A stretch of DNA of 64,000 nucleotides from Cephalopachus bancanus (lineage: Eukaryota; Chordata; Mammalia; Primates; Tarsiidae). The stretch is from contig JAPVLO010000153.1 in the NCBI GenBank assembly GCA_027257055.1, positions 992,001 through 1,056,000 of the forward strand. The letters run 5' to 3'. The stretch's first letter is position 1; every line of letters starts with the position of its first letter. Positions 22,955 through 36,751 of this stretch are shown in pieces. The notes beneath the pieces were generated by a model. It was not told the origin of the DNA and ran no database searches. It was given only the letters and a program-made list of their open reading frames with translations. The position numbers and the translations under genes are program-made.

Positions 22955-25900
22955 AGGTTTGCAGCTCACATCCCCACATACAAACAATAATCTGTTTCAC
23001 AGACAAAAGTGCCTTTGTGGGAGCTTTGAGATCCAAGTAGGAGATTTAGAAATCCTGGTAAAGTCCAAGACCTAGAAGAGCCCACTTTAAAAATGTTTGT
23101 CTGGCCTTGATGCTAGGCTCATCAAACAGCATCCAAGTTGCAAATCAAAAGCAGAGCTATCACTTTACAGAACCAGCTCCAGTTCTACTTGGTTGAAGAC
23201 CTACAACTAGCCCCATCCACCAAGGGACTCAGAAGGAGTCAAGCTATACTCAGTCACAAAGATTCAAGTAAACATGACTTTATCAAAATAAACTGATAAA
23301 GATCTAGTAATCAACCTCAAAAAAATAAAGATTTTCAAATTGCCTGGCAAATAATCCAAAGTAGTTGTTTTATAAAGAAAGTGAGAAAATAATTCAACCT
23401 TACTGAAAACAACAATATATGCCCCCAATTAAAACTTCAACAAAGATTTAGAAATCATTAGAAAGAACTAAACAGAAATTCTGGAGGTGAAGAGCACAAT
23501 AAATGAACTGGAAGTGCAATAGATTCATCAGCAGACTCAAATATGAAGAAGAAATAATCTGTGTTTAGCCCTAATAATTTCATTTCTAAGAATTCATCTT
23601 CAAAAAACAATCATTGGCATGCATAAAGTGATAACAAAGGGATGTTCAATTAAATACAATTATAATAATAAAATTTAGGTCATTTGAAATTATCAAATCA
23701 GAGAGAAAAAAATTAAAAAGAGTAAAGAAAGTCTACAAGATTTATTAAGCAACATTAAGGAAACCAATGTTAATACACATCATAAGAGTTCCATAAAAAG
23801 AAGAGAGAAAAAGGGGGGAATGGAAGTTTTTTTTAAAAAATAATAGTAGAAAATGTCTCGAGCCTTGGAAGGGATATGGACATCTAGATTCATTATACTT
23901 AAAGACCTCAAATAATATTACCCCAAGAAATATTATAATTAATCACAAATCAAAGACAAAGAAAGGATTTGTAAAGCAACAAGAAAACAGCAAATTTTCA
24001 CATACAATGGTGCCTCATAAGACTAATGGATTTTTTCAGGAGAAACCTTGCAAGTCTAGAGAGTAGGATGATATAACTAAAGTGAAAGGTGAAACTGTCA
24101 ACCAAGAATACTATACTTGACAAAACTGTACTTCAGAAATAAAGATCAAATAAAGACTTTTTCAGACACACAAAAGCTGAGGAACTTCATCACCACTAGA
24201 TCCTCACTTTATAACAAATGGTAAAGAGAGTTCTTTAAATTGAAATTAAAGGAATCTAATCAGTAACATAAGGACTGATGAATGTATGTAGCTCACTGGT
24301 AAAAGTAAGTAGATAATCAAACTCAGAACACTCTAAAAGTAGTGGTGTGTAAATAACATTTAATTCTAATATAAAAGTTAAAAGACAAAAAAGTTAAAAT
24401 AACTCTACATACAATAATTTGTTAATGAATACACTAAATAAAAAAGGTGTACATTTTGACATCAATAACAAAATTTAAAGACAGTAGTAGAAGGATAGAC
24501 TTTTGTATGTGATTGAAGTATAGTTATTAGCTTTAAATAGATTGTTATAACTGTAAGATTTTTATATAAGCCTCATGTAATAGCCACAAAGAGAAAATCT
24601 CTAGTAAATACACAAAAGATAGAAAGAAATAAAAGCATATCATTACAAAAATTATTAAATTACAAAGGAAAACATCAAGAGAGGAAGAAAGGTACAAAGT
24701 AACTAAAAAAGTCAGAAAAAAGTTAACAAAAGTTAATCCTATCTTAATATTTACTTTCTATGTACATTGTTTAAATTACACAATCAACAAAGAGTGATTT
24801 CATGGTTTCAAAGGAGGGGGAAAAAGACCAAACTATATGCTGCCTGTAAGACACTAACTTTAGCATTAAAGACAGACATAGACTGGAAGTAAAAAGATGT
24901 TCTAAGCAAATAGTAACCAAAAGAGGGCAGTAGTGGCTATGCTTACATCAGACAAAGTAGACTTTTGGTCAAAGTCAGTCACAAGAGACAAAGGACTTTA
25001 TTTAATGATAAAAGGACCAATTCAATAGGAAGATATATAATTATAGAAATATATTTCAACCCAATATCAAAACCCTGAATAGATAAAGCAAATCTTGACA
25101 GATCTGAAGGGAAGTATAGCAATAAAATAATAGTACAAGACTCCACTTTCTGTTTGATAGATTATCCAAACAGAAAATGAATAAGAAAACAGCAGTACTG
25201 AACAATACTATAGACCAGACATATACACAGGACATTACACAACAAAATAATACACATTTTTCTAGAGGGCACATGCATATCCAGGTCACAAAACAAGTCT
25301 TAATAAATCCAAGAAAATAAAAATTATTCCAAGTATTTTTTTCAACCACAATAGAAGCCAGAAATCAATAACAGTAAAAAATGGGAAAATTCACAAATAT
25401 ATAGAAGCTGAACAACAAACCCTTAATCAAGTATTAGATCAGAGAGAAATTCAAAAGAAAATACTAAAATATCTCAAGACAAACAAAAACAAAAGCACAA
25501 CATACCAAATGTCTGAGGATGTAGCAAGAGCTGTACAAAGCAGGATTTTTTAAAAATAAATAAATAAATAAATGCCTTTATGGAGGAAAAAACCAGAGAT
25601 CTAAAACAACCTAACTTAACACCTCCAAGTACTGGAGGAACAACAATCTAAGTCCACAGTAAGTAGAAAGAAAATAATCAAGATTAAAACAGAAGTAAAT
25701 ATAATAGAGAATTTTAAAAGGTGAGGGATCCACAAAACTAAGAAGCAGCTAATTGAAACAGTAAACTAAATAGAAAAATTCTTAGCTAGACTAAATAAGA
25801 AAAAAAGGAAAGAAGACTCAAATAAAGTCAGAAACAAATGAGAAGACATTAAAATTGATGCCTCAGAAATAAAAAGGTTCAAAAGGATTGTTATGAACAA

Positions 25901-28850
25901 TTGTGCATAAATAAATTGGATAATGTAGAAGAGATGGTTGAATTCCTAGAAACATACAACCTACAAAAATTAAAACAAAAAATAGAAAAGTTGAATAGAC
26001 CCATAAGAAGATTGAATCAGTAATCAAAGACCCCCCTCCAGCAAACAAACAAGCAAACAAAGAGGAACAGATAATTTCATTGGTGAATTCTACCATACAT
26101 TCAAATTATTAATACTATATCAATACTTCTTAAACTCTTCCAAGAAATAGAAGAGGAAATGCTTCCAAATTCTTTTTATGAAACTAGCATCACCCTGGTA
26201 CCACAGCATGACAACAACTCCACAAGAAAAGAAAATGACAGGCCAATATTCCTGATGAAAACAGATGCAAAAATACTTGGTAAAATACTAACAAACTTAA
26301 TTTAGCAGCACACAAGAAAAAGATCCTACACCATAACTATGTGGGATTTATCTCTGGAATGCAAAAATGTTTCAACATATTCAAATCAGCCTATGTAATA
26401 TATCATATCAACAAAAAAAAAATGTTTAGAAACCGCATGATCATCTCAATAGCTGCAGAAAAATCATTTTATAAAGTTCAACATTTATTAAATATTATAA
26501 TTCTCAACAAGTATAGAAAGACCTTACCTCAACACAGTAAAGATCATATATGAAAAGTCCCTGGCTAACATCATAATCAATGGGGAAAACTTGAAAACTG
26601 TTCCTGTAATATCTGGTACAAGTAATGGATGCCTACTCTCACAACTTCTGCTCAACATAATATTGCAAGTCTTAATCAGAGTAATTAGCCAGAACAGAAA
26701 AAGAAATAAAAATAAAATAACTGGAAAAGAAGTAGAATTATTTGTTTCTAGATTACATGATCGTATATATAGAAAATTCTAAAGACAAAAAAAAAGGTTA
26801 AAACTAATTTTAAAATTTTAGTAATGTTGCAGGATACAAAGTCAACATACAAAAAATTGATCGTGTTTCTAAATACAATCAGCAAATTATCCAAAAATGA
26901 AATTAAGAAATCAATCTCATTAACAATAGCAACAAAAAATAAAATGTTTAGAAATAAACTTAACCAAAGAGGTGAAAAACTTGCACATTGAGAATTATAA
27001 AACACTGATGAAGGAAATGAAAGAAGACATAGATAACTGGAAAAACATTACATTAATAAATGTGAAAGATTACTCTTGTTAAAAATGTTCATACCACGCA
27101 CACTGACCTACTAATTCAAAGCAATATTTATCAAAATTGCAATGACATTGTTTACAGAAATAGAAAAACTATTCTAAAACCCATATGAAACCACAAAAGA
27201 ACTGAATGGACAAAACCAATCTTGAATAAGAGCAAAGCTAGACACATCACATTTCCTGATTTCTAAATGTATCACAAAGCTATGGTAACCAAAACAATAT
27301 TATGTGTCATAGAAATAAGCATGTACACCATACAGAATTGAGAGCCCAGAAATCAATTCATGCACTTACAAGGAATTAATTTTTTATGAAGACATCAAGA
27401 ACAGACAACATGGAAAGAATGGCCTTTTCAATAAATGGTTATGGGAAAACTTGATATCCACAGAAGAAAAATGAAATTAAACCCTTGTGATACTAAATAC
27501 AAAAGTTAACTCAATACTATCACACTTAGAATTAGGTTTAAAAAAATTAACTCAAAATAGATTAAATAATTATAAGATCTGAAACTATAAAACAATAAAA
27601 AAATGGGAAGATCTTTTGACATTGGTCTTAGCAAGGATCTTTTGGACTTAACACCAAAAGCATAGGCATCAAAAGAAAAAAATAGACTAATAATAGACCA
27701 GCTAAAAATTTTCTGCATAGCAAAAAAGAAAAAACAACAACAAAAAGAAAAGGCAACCTATTAAATTGGAGAAAAAACTTGCAAACCATATATTTGATAA
27801 AGGACAAGTCCCCAAATATATAAGAAACTTAAATGCTTCAGTATCTTAAAAACAAATAATCCAGTTAAAAAATTGGCTAAGAAACAGAATAAACATTTTC
27901 TAAAGAGGACATACAAATGACCAACCATTATATGAAGAAGGGCTCTACATTACTAATCATCAGGAAAACAAAAATCAAAACCACACTGAGATATCACCTT
28001 ATATCTGTTAGCATGGCTATTATTAAAAGCACAAAAGATAATCGTTATGAGTATGTACCCAAAAAAAGAACCCATGTACACTGTTGGTGGAAAAATAGAT
28101 TGGTATAGCCATTATGGAAAATTTAATGGGGATTTCTTAAAAATAAAATTACTATATGATCCAGTGATCCTATTTCTTTTTATGTCCAAAGGAAATTCAA
28201 TGTCTCATAGAGAAGTTTGCAACTTAATCCTCATGTTCATTGCAGCATTATTCACAACAGCCAAGATATGGAATTAACCTAAGTGCTCATCAACAAATGA
28301 AAACATAAATAAAATGTGGGGTGGGAGGTGGTGGGTAGTGTATAATGCACATACACCAATGGAATATTATTCAGTCTTAAAAATAAATAAATAAATCCTG
28401 TTATCTGTGACAATGTGGACATTGTGCTAAGTGAAATAAGCCATACACGGAAAGACAAATGCTGTATGATCTCACTTATATGTGGAATCTAAAAATGTCC
28501 AACTCAAAGCAGAGAGTGTAATGACAGTTGTCAGGGAGTATGAAGTGAGGGCAATGGGGAGATATCTGTTAAAGGGTACAACAATTCAGTTTGTGGGATA
28601 AATAAGGTCTGAAGATCTAATGTACAGCATGGTGACTAGGTTAGTACTGCATTATACACTTGAAATCTGCTAAGAGAGTTGATCGTCAGTGTTTTTACCA
28701 CAAAAAAAAAAGTAATTATGTGAGATGACGGATATGCTAATTAATTGGGGCCTACAATGACATATGTATATAAAAACATCATGTTGTAAACCTTAAATAT
28801 ATATAATTTTTATTTGTAAAATGTATCTCAATAAATCTGGGGGAAAATTT
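22955..28850 (+). mobile_element. Near full-length old LINE-1 (L1M age), sense
   Basis: Order on the plus strand: 5' UTR-like sequence (about 22955-23230), ORF1 (about 23240-24230), endonuclease (about 24330-25350), RT and C-terminal part of ORF2 (about 25400-28490), and 3' UTR ending in AATAAATCTGGGGG near 28840. RT-region text such as the block around 26090-26320 lines up with the younger L1 at 32900-33120. All frames are closed by many stops. A patch at 23565-23679 is foreign to ORF1. Confidence 0.85.
23565..23679 (+). repeat. Duplicated segment, copy B (inserted in L1 ORF1)
   Basis: This is the second copy of 22791-22903, in the same orientation. ORF1 sequence runs up to GAAATAATCTGTG on the left and resumes at GTCATTTGAAATTATC on the right. 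There is no poly-A and no target-site duplication, and TAGG at the right edge is shared by source and target. Confidence 0.9.
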
Positions 28851-28924
28851 TAAGAACTTCATGCAAAAATGTAAAAACATTAGTTACAACATAGCTGTAT
28901 AAGGAAATATGTAAAGTTTATGAA

Positions 28925-29010
28925 GATGAGTTTTGTCTGTTTTATTCACTGCCTTATCCCTATCATCTGACATACAGTAGATGCTCAATGTTTATTAAAT
29001 AAATTTCTAA
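28925..29010 (+). mobile_element. L2 3' end, sense
   Basis: TTTGTCTGTTTTATTCACTG, CATCTGACATACAGTAGATG and CTCAATGTTTATTAAATAAA are the 3' end of L2 in sense orientation. Confidence 0.75.
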
Positions 29011-29322
29011 AGTATAGATTATACTGTGGCCACTAAAATAATGCTACTAAATAATACTTAAGTATATTAGAAAGTGTTTGCAACTTTTTTTACATTTATA
29101 AACAGGTTACAAAATAGCATTTGTAGTGTAATCACAATTTTCTCCTCTCAATTTTATTGATTTACAGTTGAAGAAAGCATCAATTTTTTTAAAAAAATCA
29201 ACATTCTATATGTTTAGTAGCTAGTGGAATACTATAACTGGAAGTCTTCAAATCTGGCTGTAGAAAGAGTAGGGCACCATACTTGCTGAAAATATTTCAA
29301 GTGAAATCATTTCCTATTCTAG
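29011..29322. other. Unassigned background
   Basis: No gene or repeat family is seen. The last bases hold the left target-site duplication of the next L1 (29323-29336). Confidence 0.5.
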
Positions 29323-30365
29323 AAATCACTTATTTGGGGAGTAGCCCAGGAATACACTGGCCTGCATTGCCTGAAAGTCTCACATTCTACCTTCCCCAGC
29401 TTGGCCAGGCTGCAGCAGAAAGAAATCAACTGGAGCTGTGAGACCAGCTCCACCCAGCTCGGCCCATCCCCCATCTTGGGATCCAAGGTAACAGCATCAA
29501 AATCAGAGGGACAGAAGCCCCTCCCCCATGCTAGACAGATACAGGCCAGATCTGAGTGGCAGATTTGTCAGGCAGTCCAGATCTGATCCACCCTCCACAG
29601 CAGGTCAGGGGCAACTGACCCTAACTGTGAGCAACTCCACCAGTCTGCAATGAGAGCTAGCAATCAGAGCTGAAATAATATTGGACTTAAAGTAAAAGTC
29701 TCAGAGTATGCTTGGTTCCCTTGTTTAAATTTTTTTTTAATTCTTTGTCTGTTTGGTGCATCTTTTTTTCCTCTACTCTCCCTTCTTACTGTTATCAATA
29801 ACGTTTTCATACTTGCTTTGGTTCTGTTAGTTTACTGACTTTATTCTATTTTATTTTATTTTTTTCTCTTTAGACCTCATGTCTGTATAGGGGAATAGTA
29901 CACCAATAAGGAGGTTGGTTAGCTTGTATATCTATATGATTGTATGTTTTAGTTTTTTGTATGTTTGCTGGTTTGTTTGTTTGTTTTAACTCATGTCTGT
30001 CTTTCTGTCTCTTTTCATTTGTCTTCCCCCCCCCACTCTCTGTTCCATTCTTTTCCTTTTTCTTACCTCATTTTGCTTTCAGGGAGTAAACTTATGACCC
30101 CATTGCATGGACAGATTGCAAGGCAGTGGGGAGTGGATTCCAGGTTATCCACACACCTGTTGGTGGATACTAGGATCTGCAGATAGATTTTGAATCATAG
30201 CTCCCCCCTCAATTAAATCTCAAAACTGCAAGAAGGATCACCCCCAACCGACACTCCAGCTTCAGAATTGAACAACATCAGAGGATATAAATAAGGAAGA
30301 ATAGGAGATTGAACAAACATAAGTAAAAGCAACCCCTCCACCCCTGAACAACAGAATTAAAGAAG

Positions 30366-31400
30366 ATGGGGGCAGGGGACAGAAAACAAACAAACAGAAA
30401 AAATGGGAAGGAAAATCTACACAAATGAAGAAAAACAAAAAGAAGAATATAGGTCTCACACAGACCCCTGGGAGATCAGACACTGAGAAAACAGAGAAGA
30501 CACTGAGAAAACAGACTTTAGAATGCAAACAAAGAGCCCCCAGAATGACTGGCCACATTCAACAAACCAAGACAATAAGACATTAATAGAGAGAATAAAA
30601 AGAACTGAGGAGCGATAAGAGGAAAATAGGAGGAGTTGATAACTGAAATAACAGCAGTAAATACTGTGATTGAAATAAATAACAAACTAATAAGCATGGA
30701 AAGCAGAATTAGCCATGCAGAAGATAGAATCTTGGAGCTTGAAGATCAAAATATAGAACTAACTCAAACTGTCAAAAATATAGAAAAGAAGCTTAAAAAG
30801 ACAGAACAAAACCTTCAAGAGATGAATGATTACATCAAAGACCAAACCTAAGAGTAATGGGACTTCCTGAGGCAGAAAGAGAGACAGAGATCACACTGGA
30901 ATAAAAATTCCACAAAATTATTAAAGAAAACTTCCCTCATCTCATCAATGATGCAAAAATTCAAACACAAGAGATTCACAGAACCCCTGCAAGACAACAA
31001 ATGAGAAAATCAACTCCCAGACACATAATAATTCCCCTGAACACAGTAGGTATAAAAGAAAAAATCCTAAAGGCAGCAAGAGAAAAAGGTCATACTCCTT
31101 ACCAGGGAAGATCAATTAGAATAGCAGCAGATTTATCTACAGAAACCCTTCAGGCTAGGAGAATTTGGAGTCCAATCTTCAAAGTTCTCAAAGATAATCA
31201 ATTTCAACCAAGAATAACCTACAGAGCCAAGCTAAGCTTTATCAGTGAGGGAGAATTAAAATCTTTCCCAGACATCTAGTTCCTAAGAACTTATGCTGCC
31301 TCCAGACCACCTCTACAGTTAAGAAAGTATTAAACACAGAAGAAAAGGAGAAAAGAATGGCAATGTTCTTCACAAGAGTACAGAAAAAAGATAGAAAACA
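30366..31400 (+). pseudogene. L1 ORF1 (RNA-binding protein), inactivated
   Basis: ORF1p is the trimeric L1 RNA chaperone. The ATG at 30366 opens a basic, K/N/R-rich N-terminus as in L1 ORF1p. A heptad-rich coiled coil follows in the frame 30636-30851. The RNA-binding and C-terminal region is in the frame 31001-31279, including KAAREKGH, ETLQARR, QPRITY and AKLSFISEGE. The three parts are in separate frames, and a stop lies after SFPDI. A 20-bp tandem duplication at 30481-30516 also shifts the frame. Confidence 0.9.
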
Positions 31401-31473
31401 CACATGAATCAACCCAAAAGTCAAAAGAAAGACAACAAACAAACAGGAATAACAACAACTCCACCAGAACCTT

Positions 31474-34400
31474 ATGACAGGGATACACCCTCACATATCA
31501 ATAATTAGCCTGAATGTGAATGGACTAAATACATCACTGAAAAGACACAGAATGGTGGATGAATAAGAAACCATGACCCCTTAATTTGCTGCATCCAGGA
31601 GACTCATCTTACTACAAGGGACACACACACAGACTCAGTTAAAGGATGGAAAATGAGTTTCCAGTCAATGGGTCACAAAAGAAGGCAGGAGTTGCAATCT
31701 TAATATCAGAAAAAATAACCTTTAAGCTATCAAAAATTTAAAAAGATGAAAAAGGACACACATAATGATAAAACATTCAATCTATCAACAAGAAATATCC
31801 ATCCTAAACATATATGCACTCAATAAAGGAGCAATAGCATTTATAAAGCAACCACTAAATAAACTAAAAAAAAAATATTGACCATAACACTATTATAACA
31901 GGGGACTTGAATACCCCACTGACAGCCCTAGGTAGATCCTGAGGCAAAAAATCAACAAGGAGATCCAGAACCTAAACTTGACACTTGACCAAATGGACTC
32001 AGTAGATACCTACAGATTATTCCACCCAACAACCACAGAATATACATTCTACTCATCAACACATAAACATACTCCAAGATCAATCACATCCTTGGCCATA
32101 AATCAAGCATAAAAAAATTCCATAAGGTTGAAATCTTGCCATGCACATTCTCAGACCACAGTGGAATAAAAATAAATATCAAAACCAACAACATTTCCCC
32201 AAAGCCCACAAAGACATGGACACTAAATAGAATGATGCTGAACAACTGGGTCAACACTGAAATCAAAGAAGAAATTAAAAGATTCCTGGAAACAAATGAA
32301 AATGAAGAAACATCTTACTAAAACTGCTGGGATGCCATGAAATTAGTTCTAAGAGGGGAATTTATCCCTATGAGCACACATCAAGAAAATGGAAAGATCA
32401 CAAGTGGAGAGCCTAACAAATCACCTAAAAGAGTTGGAAAGAGAAGATCACCAAAACCCCAACTTTAGCAGAAGAATCCAAATCACAAAAATAAGCCCAA
32501 ATATGGGACACAGGAGATAAAAATATCATAGAACACATCAACAAAACAAAAAATAGGATCTTTGAAAGAATTAACAAGATTGATGGGCCCCTAACCAGAA
32601 TAACCAAGAAAAGGAGAGAAAAAGTCCAAATAAACACAATCAGAAATACAAAAGATCAAATCACAACTGACCCTGAAGAAATACAAAAGATTATCAGAGA
32701 TTACTATGTACACCTATATGGAAACAAACTGGATAACCTAAATGAAATGGAGAACTTTCTGACATCACACAACCTCCCCACGTTAAAACAAGAAGACATT
32801 GAGATACTAAATAGACCAATAACAACCCAGGAAATTGACTTTGTCATACGAAAACTACCTACAAAAAAAGTCCTGAACAGGATGGCTTTCCAGCAGAATT
32901 CTACAAAACCTACAAGGAGGAGCTGGTACCAATCCTACTAAAAGTATTCCAGGTAATTGAGGAAGATAGAATTTTCCCCAAATCATTTTATGAAGCTAAT
33001 ATTACACTGATACCTAAACCGGGTAAAGACCCAACAAAGAAAATAACTACAGGTCAATATCCCTCATGAATATAGATGCAAAAGTTCTCAACAAGATTCT
33101 AGCAAATTGGATCAAAAACACATCTCAAAAACCAACCACCATGATCAAGTAGGCTTCATCCCCAGGATGCAGAGCTGGCTAATATTTGCAAGACTATAAA
33201 TGTAATTAAATACATCAACAGATGTAAAAACAAGAACCACATGATTATTTCATTATATGCAGAAAAAGTTTTTGATAAAATCCATCATTGCTTCTTGATA
33301 AAAACCCTCAAACACCTAGGTATAGAAGGAACATACATCAAAATAGGAAGTGCCGTCTACGACAAACCTACAGCAAACATATTGCTAAATGGACAGAAAC
33401 TAGAATCATTTTCCCTGAAAACTGAAACAAGACAAGACTGCCCACTCTCACTCTTCTTGGTCAATATTGTGCTGGAAGTCCTAGCTCAGGCAATTAGATA
33501 AGAGAAGGAAATCAGGGGTATCCAAATAGGAAAAGAGGAAGTCAAGTTATCTCTCTTTGCTGATGATATGATCCTATACCTTGGAAATCCAAGATAATCT
33601 GTCAAAAACCTGCTTGCACTGATAAAGGACTTTGGCAAATCTCAGGGTACAAAATAAATGTGCAAAAGACAGTTGCATTCCTATAAACCAACCACATGCA
33701 GAGACCCAAATAAAAATCACAATCCCATTCACAATAGCCACCAAAAAAAATGAAATACCTCCACATCTTCCTAACGAGAGAAGTAAAAGACCTTTACAAT
33801 GAAAATTACAAAACACTCCTCAAAGAAATCCAAGAAGACACAAACAAATGGAAAAATATTCCATGCTCATGGATAGGAAGAATCAACATTGTTAAGATGT
33901 CCATCTTACCAAAGGCAATCTACAGATTCAACGCAATACCCATTAAGTTACCAACATCATTCTTCTCAGACCTGGAAATGACAAAACAGAAATTCATATA
34001 GAAACATAAATGACCATGAATAGTCAAAACAATCCTTAGCAAAGGAAACAAAGCAGAAGGTACCACACTTCAGACTTCAAACTTTACTATAAGGCTACAG
34101 TAATCAAAACAGCCTGGTAACTGTACTAGAACAGGCACATAGACCAATGGAACAGGATAGAGATTCCAGAAGCAAAGCTTCAATTCCTCAACCATCTTTG
34201 ACAAAGCCTCCAGCAACAACCACTGAGGACAGGAGAACCTATTCAGTAAATGGTACTGGGAAAACTGGCTAACCACATGCAGAAGATTGAAACAGGACCC
34301 CTACCTATCACCATACACAAAAATTAACTCTAAATGGATCAAAGAACTAAACATAAAACCTCTAACTATAAGAATCTTAGAAAATGCAGGAGACACCCTC

Positions 34401-35272
34401 ATGGAAATTGAACTGGCCACCAATTCCTATTCAGAACCCTAAAGACCAATACCTTAAGAAATAAGATAGACAAGTGGGACCTCATCAAATTAACAAGCAT
34501 CTGCAAAGCAAAAGAAACTATCAAGAGAGCCAGGAGGTAGCCCATAGAATGAGAAAAAATATTTGCCAACTGTTTATCTGACAAAGGTCTAACATCTAGG
34601 ATCTACAAGGAACTCAAACACACCAAAAGGAAAAAAAGAAACAACCCCCTTTAAAAAGTGGGCAAAAGACCTGAATTGACACTTCTCAAAAGAAGATATA
34701 CGGGCAGCCAACAGACACATGAAAAAGTGCTCAACCTCACTCATCATCAGAAAAATGCAAATCAAAACTACATTGAGATAACACCTAACCCCTGTAAGAA
34801 AGGCCATCATTAATAAAACAAACAACAACAGATGCTGGCAAGGATATGGAGAAAAAGGAATGCTTCTACACTACTAGTGGGAATGCAGACTAGTACAACC
34901 TCTTTGGAAGACAGTGTGGTGATTTCTGAAAGAACTAGAAATTGACTTTCCATAAGACCCAGCAATTCTCCTATTGGGAATATACCTGGAGGAACTCAAA
35001 TCATTCTACGAAAATGACACCTGCACATGGATGTTTGTTGCCCCTCTATTCACAATAGCAAAAGCATGGAACCAACCATGTTTCCCATCAAAGCTGGACT
35101 GGATTAAAAAATGTGGTACATATACACAATGGAATACTATACAGCCGTAAAGAAGGACAAATATATGAACTTTGCAGCAACTTGGATGGATTTGGAGTCG
35201 ATCATATATAGTGATTTATCACAGAAACAAAGAACAGAGAACCATATGTTCTCACTCATAAGCAGACCTTGA
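31474..35272 (+). pseudogene. L1 ORF2 (endonuclease-reverse transcriptase), inactivated
   Basis: ORF2p nicks target DNA and copies L1 RNA there. The ATG at 31474 opens the endonuclease with an HISIISLNVNGLN start. The QETHL motif with its catalytic glutamate is at about 31596-31610 in another frame. The RT motif FADD is at 33556-33567, near the usual spacing from the start. The frame ends HMFSLISRP with a TGA at 35270-35272. Total span, 3.8 kb, fits full length. The first break is near codon 27, so the copy was dead or quickly decayed. Later frameshifts split it into at least eight pieces. Confidence 0.92.
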
Positions 35273-35494
35273 ACAATTATCATAACACTATAAGAAAGGA
35301 ATTGGCAGTAGTGGAAAACTGTCAGGGGATGGGGTGGTGGGATTGGCAGTTGAGGAAAACTGCTAGGGAGGGGCATACCTCATCAACAAGGGTAACTGCA
35401 CGATCAATGTTTATATACCTAACTCTGAAATATGCCCCACATCTTTGTAATGAAAATTAAAATAAATAAATAAATAAAACAAATCACTTATTTG

Positions 35495-36751
35495 ATTAAG
35501 ACTCTTCCAAGTCAATTACAAACAATAATTTTCAAAAATCCCAAACACTTTCACATACAATTCAAATATGAAAATATCTCCCCAATGTGTCAACCTGCCA
35601 TTTTAATGAATTTCTTCATGTAAACTTTTCGATTGGCTATATTACCAGGAAAAGAGTTTTCTAGAGACCAAGGTTATCTCCAAACAGCCTCACTAATGTT
35701 TCCCTTCCACAATATAGCGCAGAAATTTTTGTTCCAGGATCAGAAGTTTGAGTAAGGGACCCCAGTCTGCCTCTTCTATACTTCTCAAGTTTCTTTTTTA
35801 ACAATGGAGGTAAGAGAAAAAATTATATGGGTCCAGCAAGATTCTAAATAGAATAAAACAAATTATTTGAAAGATTTCTACTAGAGCCACAGCAGACCCT
35901 TGATTTTTGGCCCCTAAGTCCTCTGACCCACTAAAGATTTATAAATCATCATTACTTTATTTGTACCTCAAATGAAAACTTTATACTTTTGTTTCATGTG
36001 TTTGGATTGACTGCTAAAATTATTGGTTTAAATAAACCAGTTGCTAATATGTGCTATATTTAATAAAGAGCTAGAGAATATCTAAATAAACTAGTAGGTT
36101 CCTTTTTTATATAGCAACAGGGATGTTTCTTCTTAAGAGGAAATATAGAATGAAAGCACATAGAATATTTTAGGTACAAAAATTATTGAGGAAGATCAAA
36201 CAATATATATTCTTAAACACCTCTGTAGAGGAGGGGATAAATTAATCTGCTATGAGTAAAAAGGTAAAGCTGGAGTTAGTTATAACAGAAAAGAGTTTAA
36301 TAAAAGAAAAACCTTAGAATAGCTAGAAATATACTGGAATCCAAAGAAAATGGATCTCAAATTTGTTGAGTAGCAACAAAGATCCATTTATGTTTGGACA
36401 GTGAACGCTGAAGAGACAAATCAGCATAGTTTAGTAATTTCTCAGTCAGTTTTTAGGAGCCCAGGAGGGGAAGCAAAAAAATGTATTTGGGGTAAGGTAA
36501 TCAGGCATAAGCTTTCAAAAAACTTCACAATTTTGTCAAGCAGAGAAAAGACTAGGAAGTTCTGAAGAGAGTATCAATCAACTTCTAATTTAATAATACA
36601 TTCAAACTTTAACAGAAACCCTCCAGGAAACTGGAAGATTATAAAAAATTGATAAACTGCCACTTCTGTGGGATTATGAAAGTTGGTAGCCAGTAAGTAG
36701 GTACTTGTTAAAGTTACAAAGTTTTTGGCTTAAGATATGGAGAAGAGTATT
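35495..36751. other. Unassigned background
   Basis: No repeat family or gene is recognised in 1.26 kb between the full-length L1 and the next antisense L1. Confidence 0.5.

Larger units (their letters stand above)
29337..35480 (+). mobile_element. Full-length LINE-1, sense, 14-bp target-site duplication
   Basis: The duplication AAATCACTTATTTG is perfect at 29323-29336 and 35481-35494 and defines a 6,144-bp element. It has a roughly 1-kb 5' UTR starting GGGAGTAGCCC, broken ORF1 and ORF2, and a short 3' UTR ending in AAATAAATAAATAAA. Its 3' UTR matches that of the antisense copies at 36752, 39975 and 59401, so all belong to related, primate-lineage subfamilies. Both ORFs carry frameshifts and stops, so it is not able to move by itself. 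It is the most complete L1 here. Confidence 0.97.
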
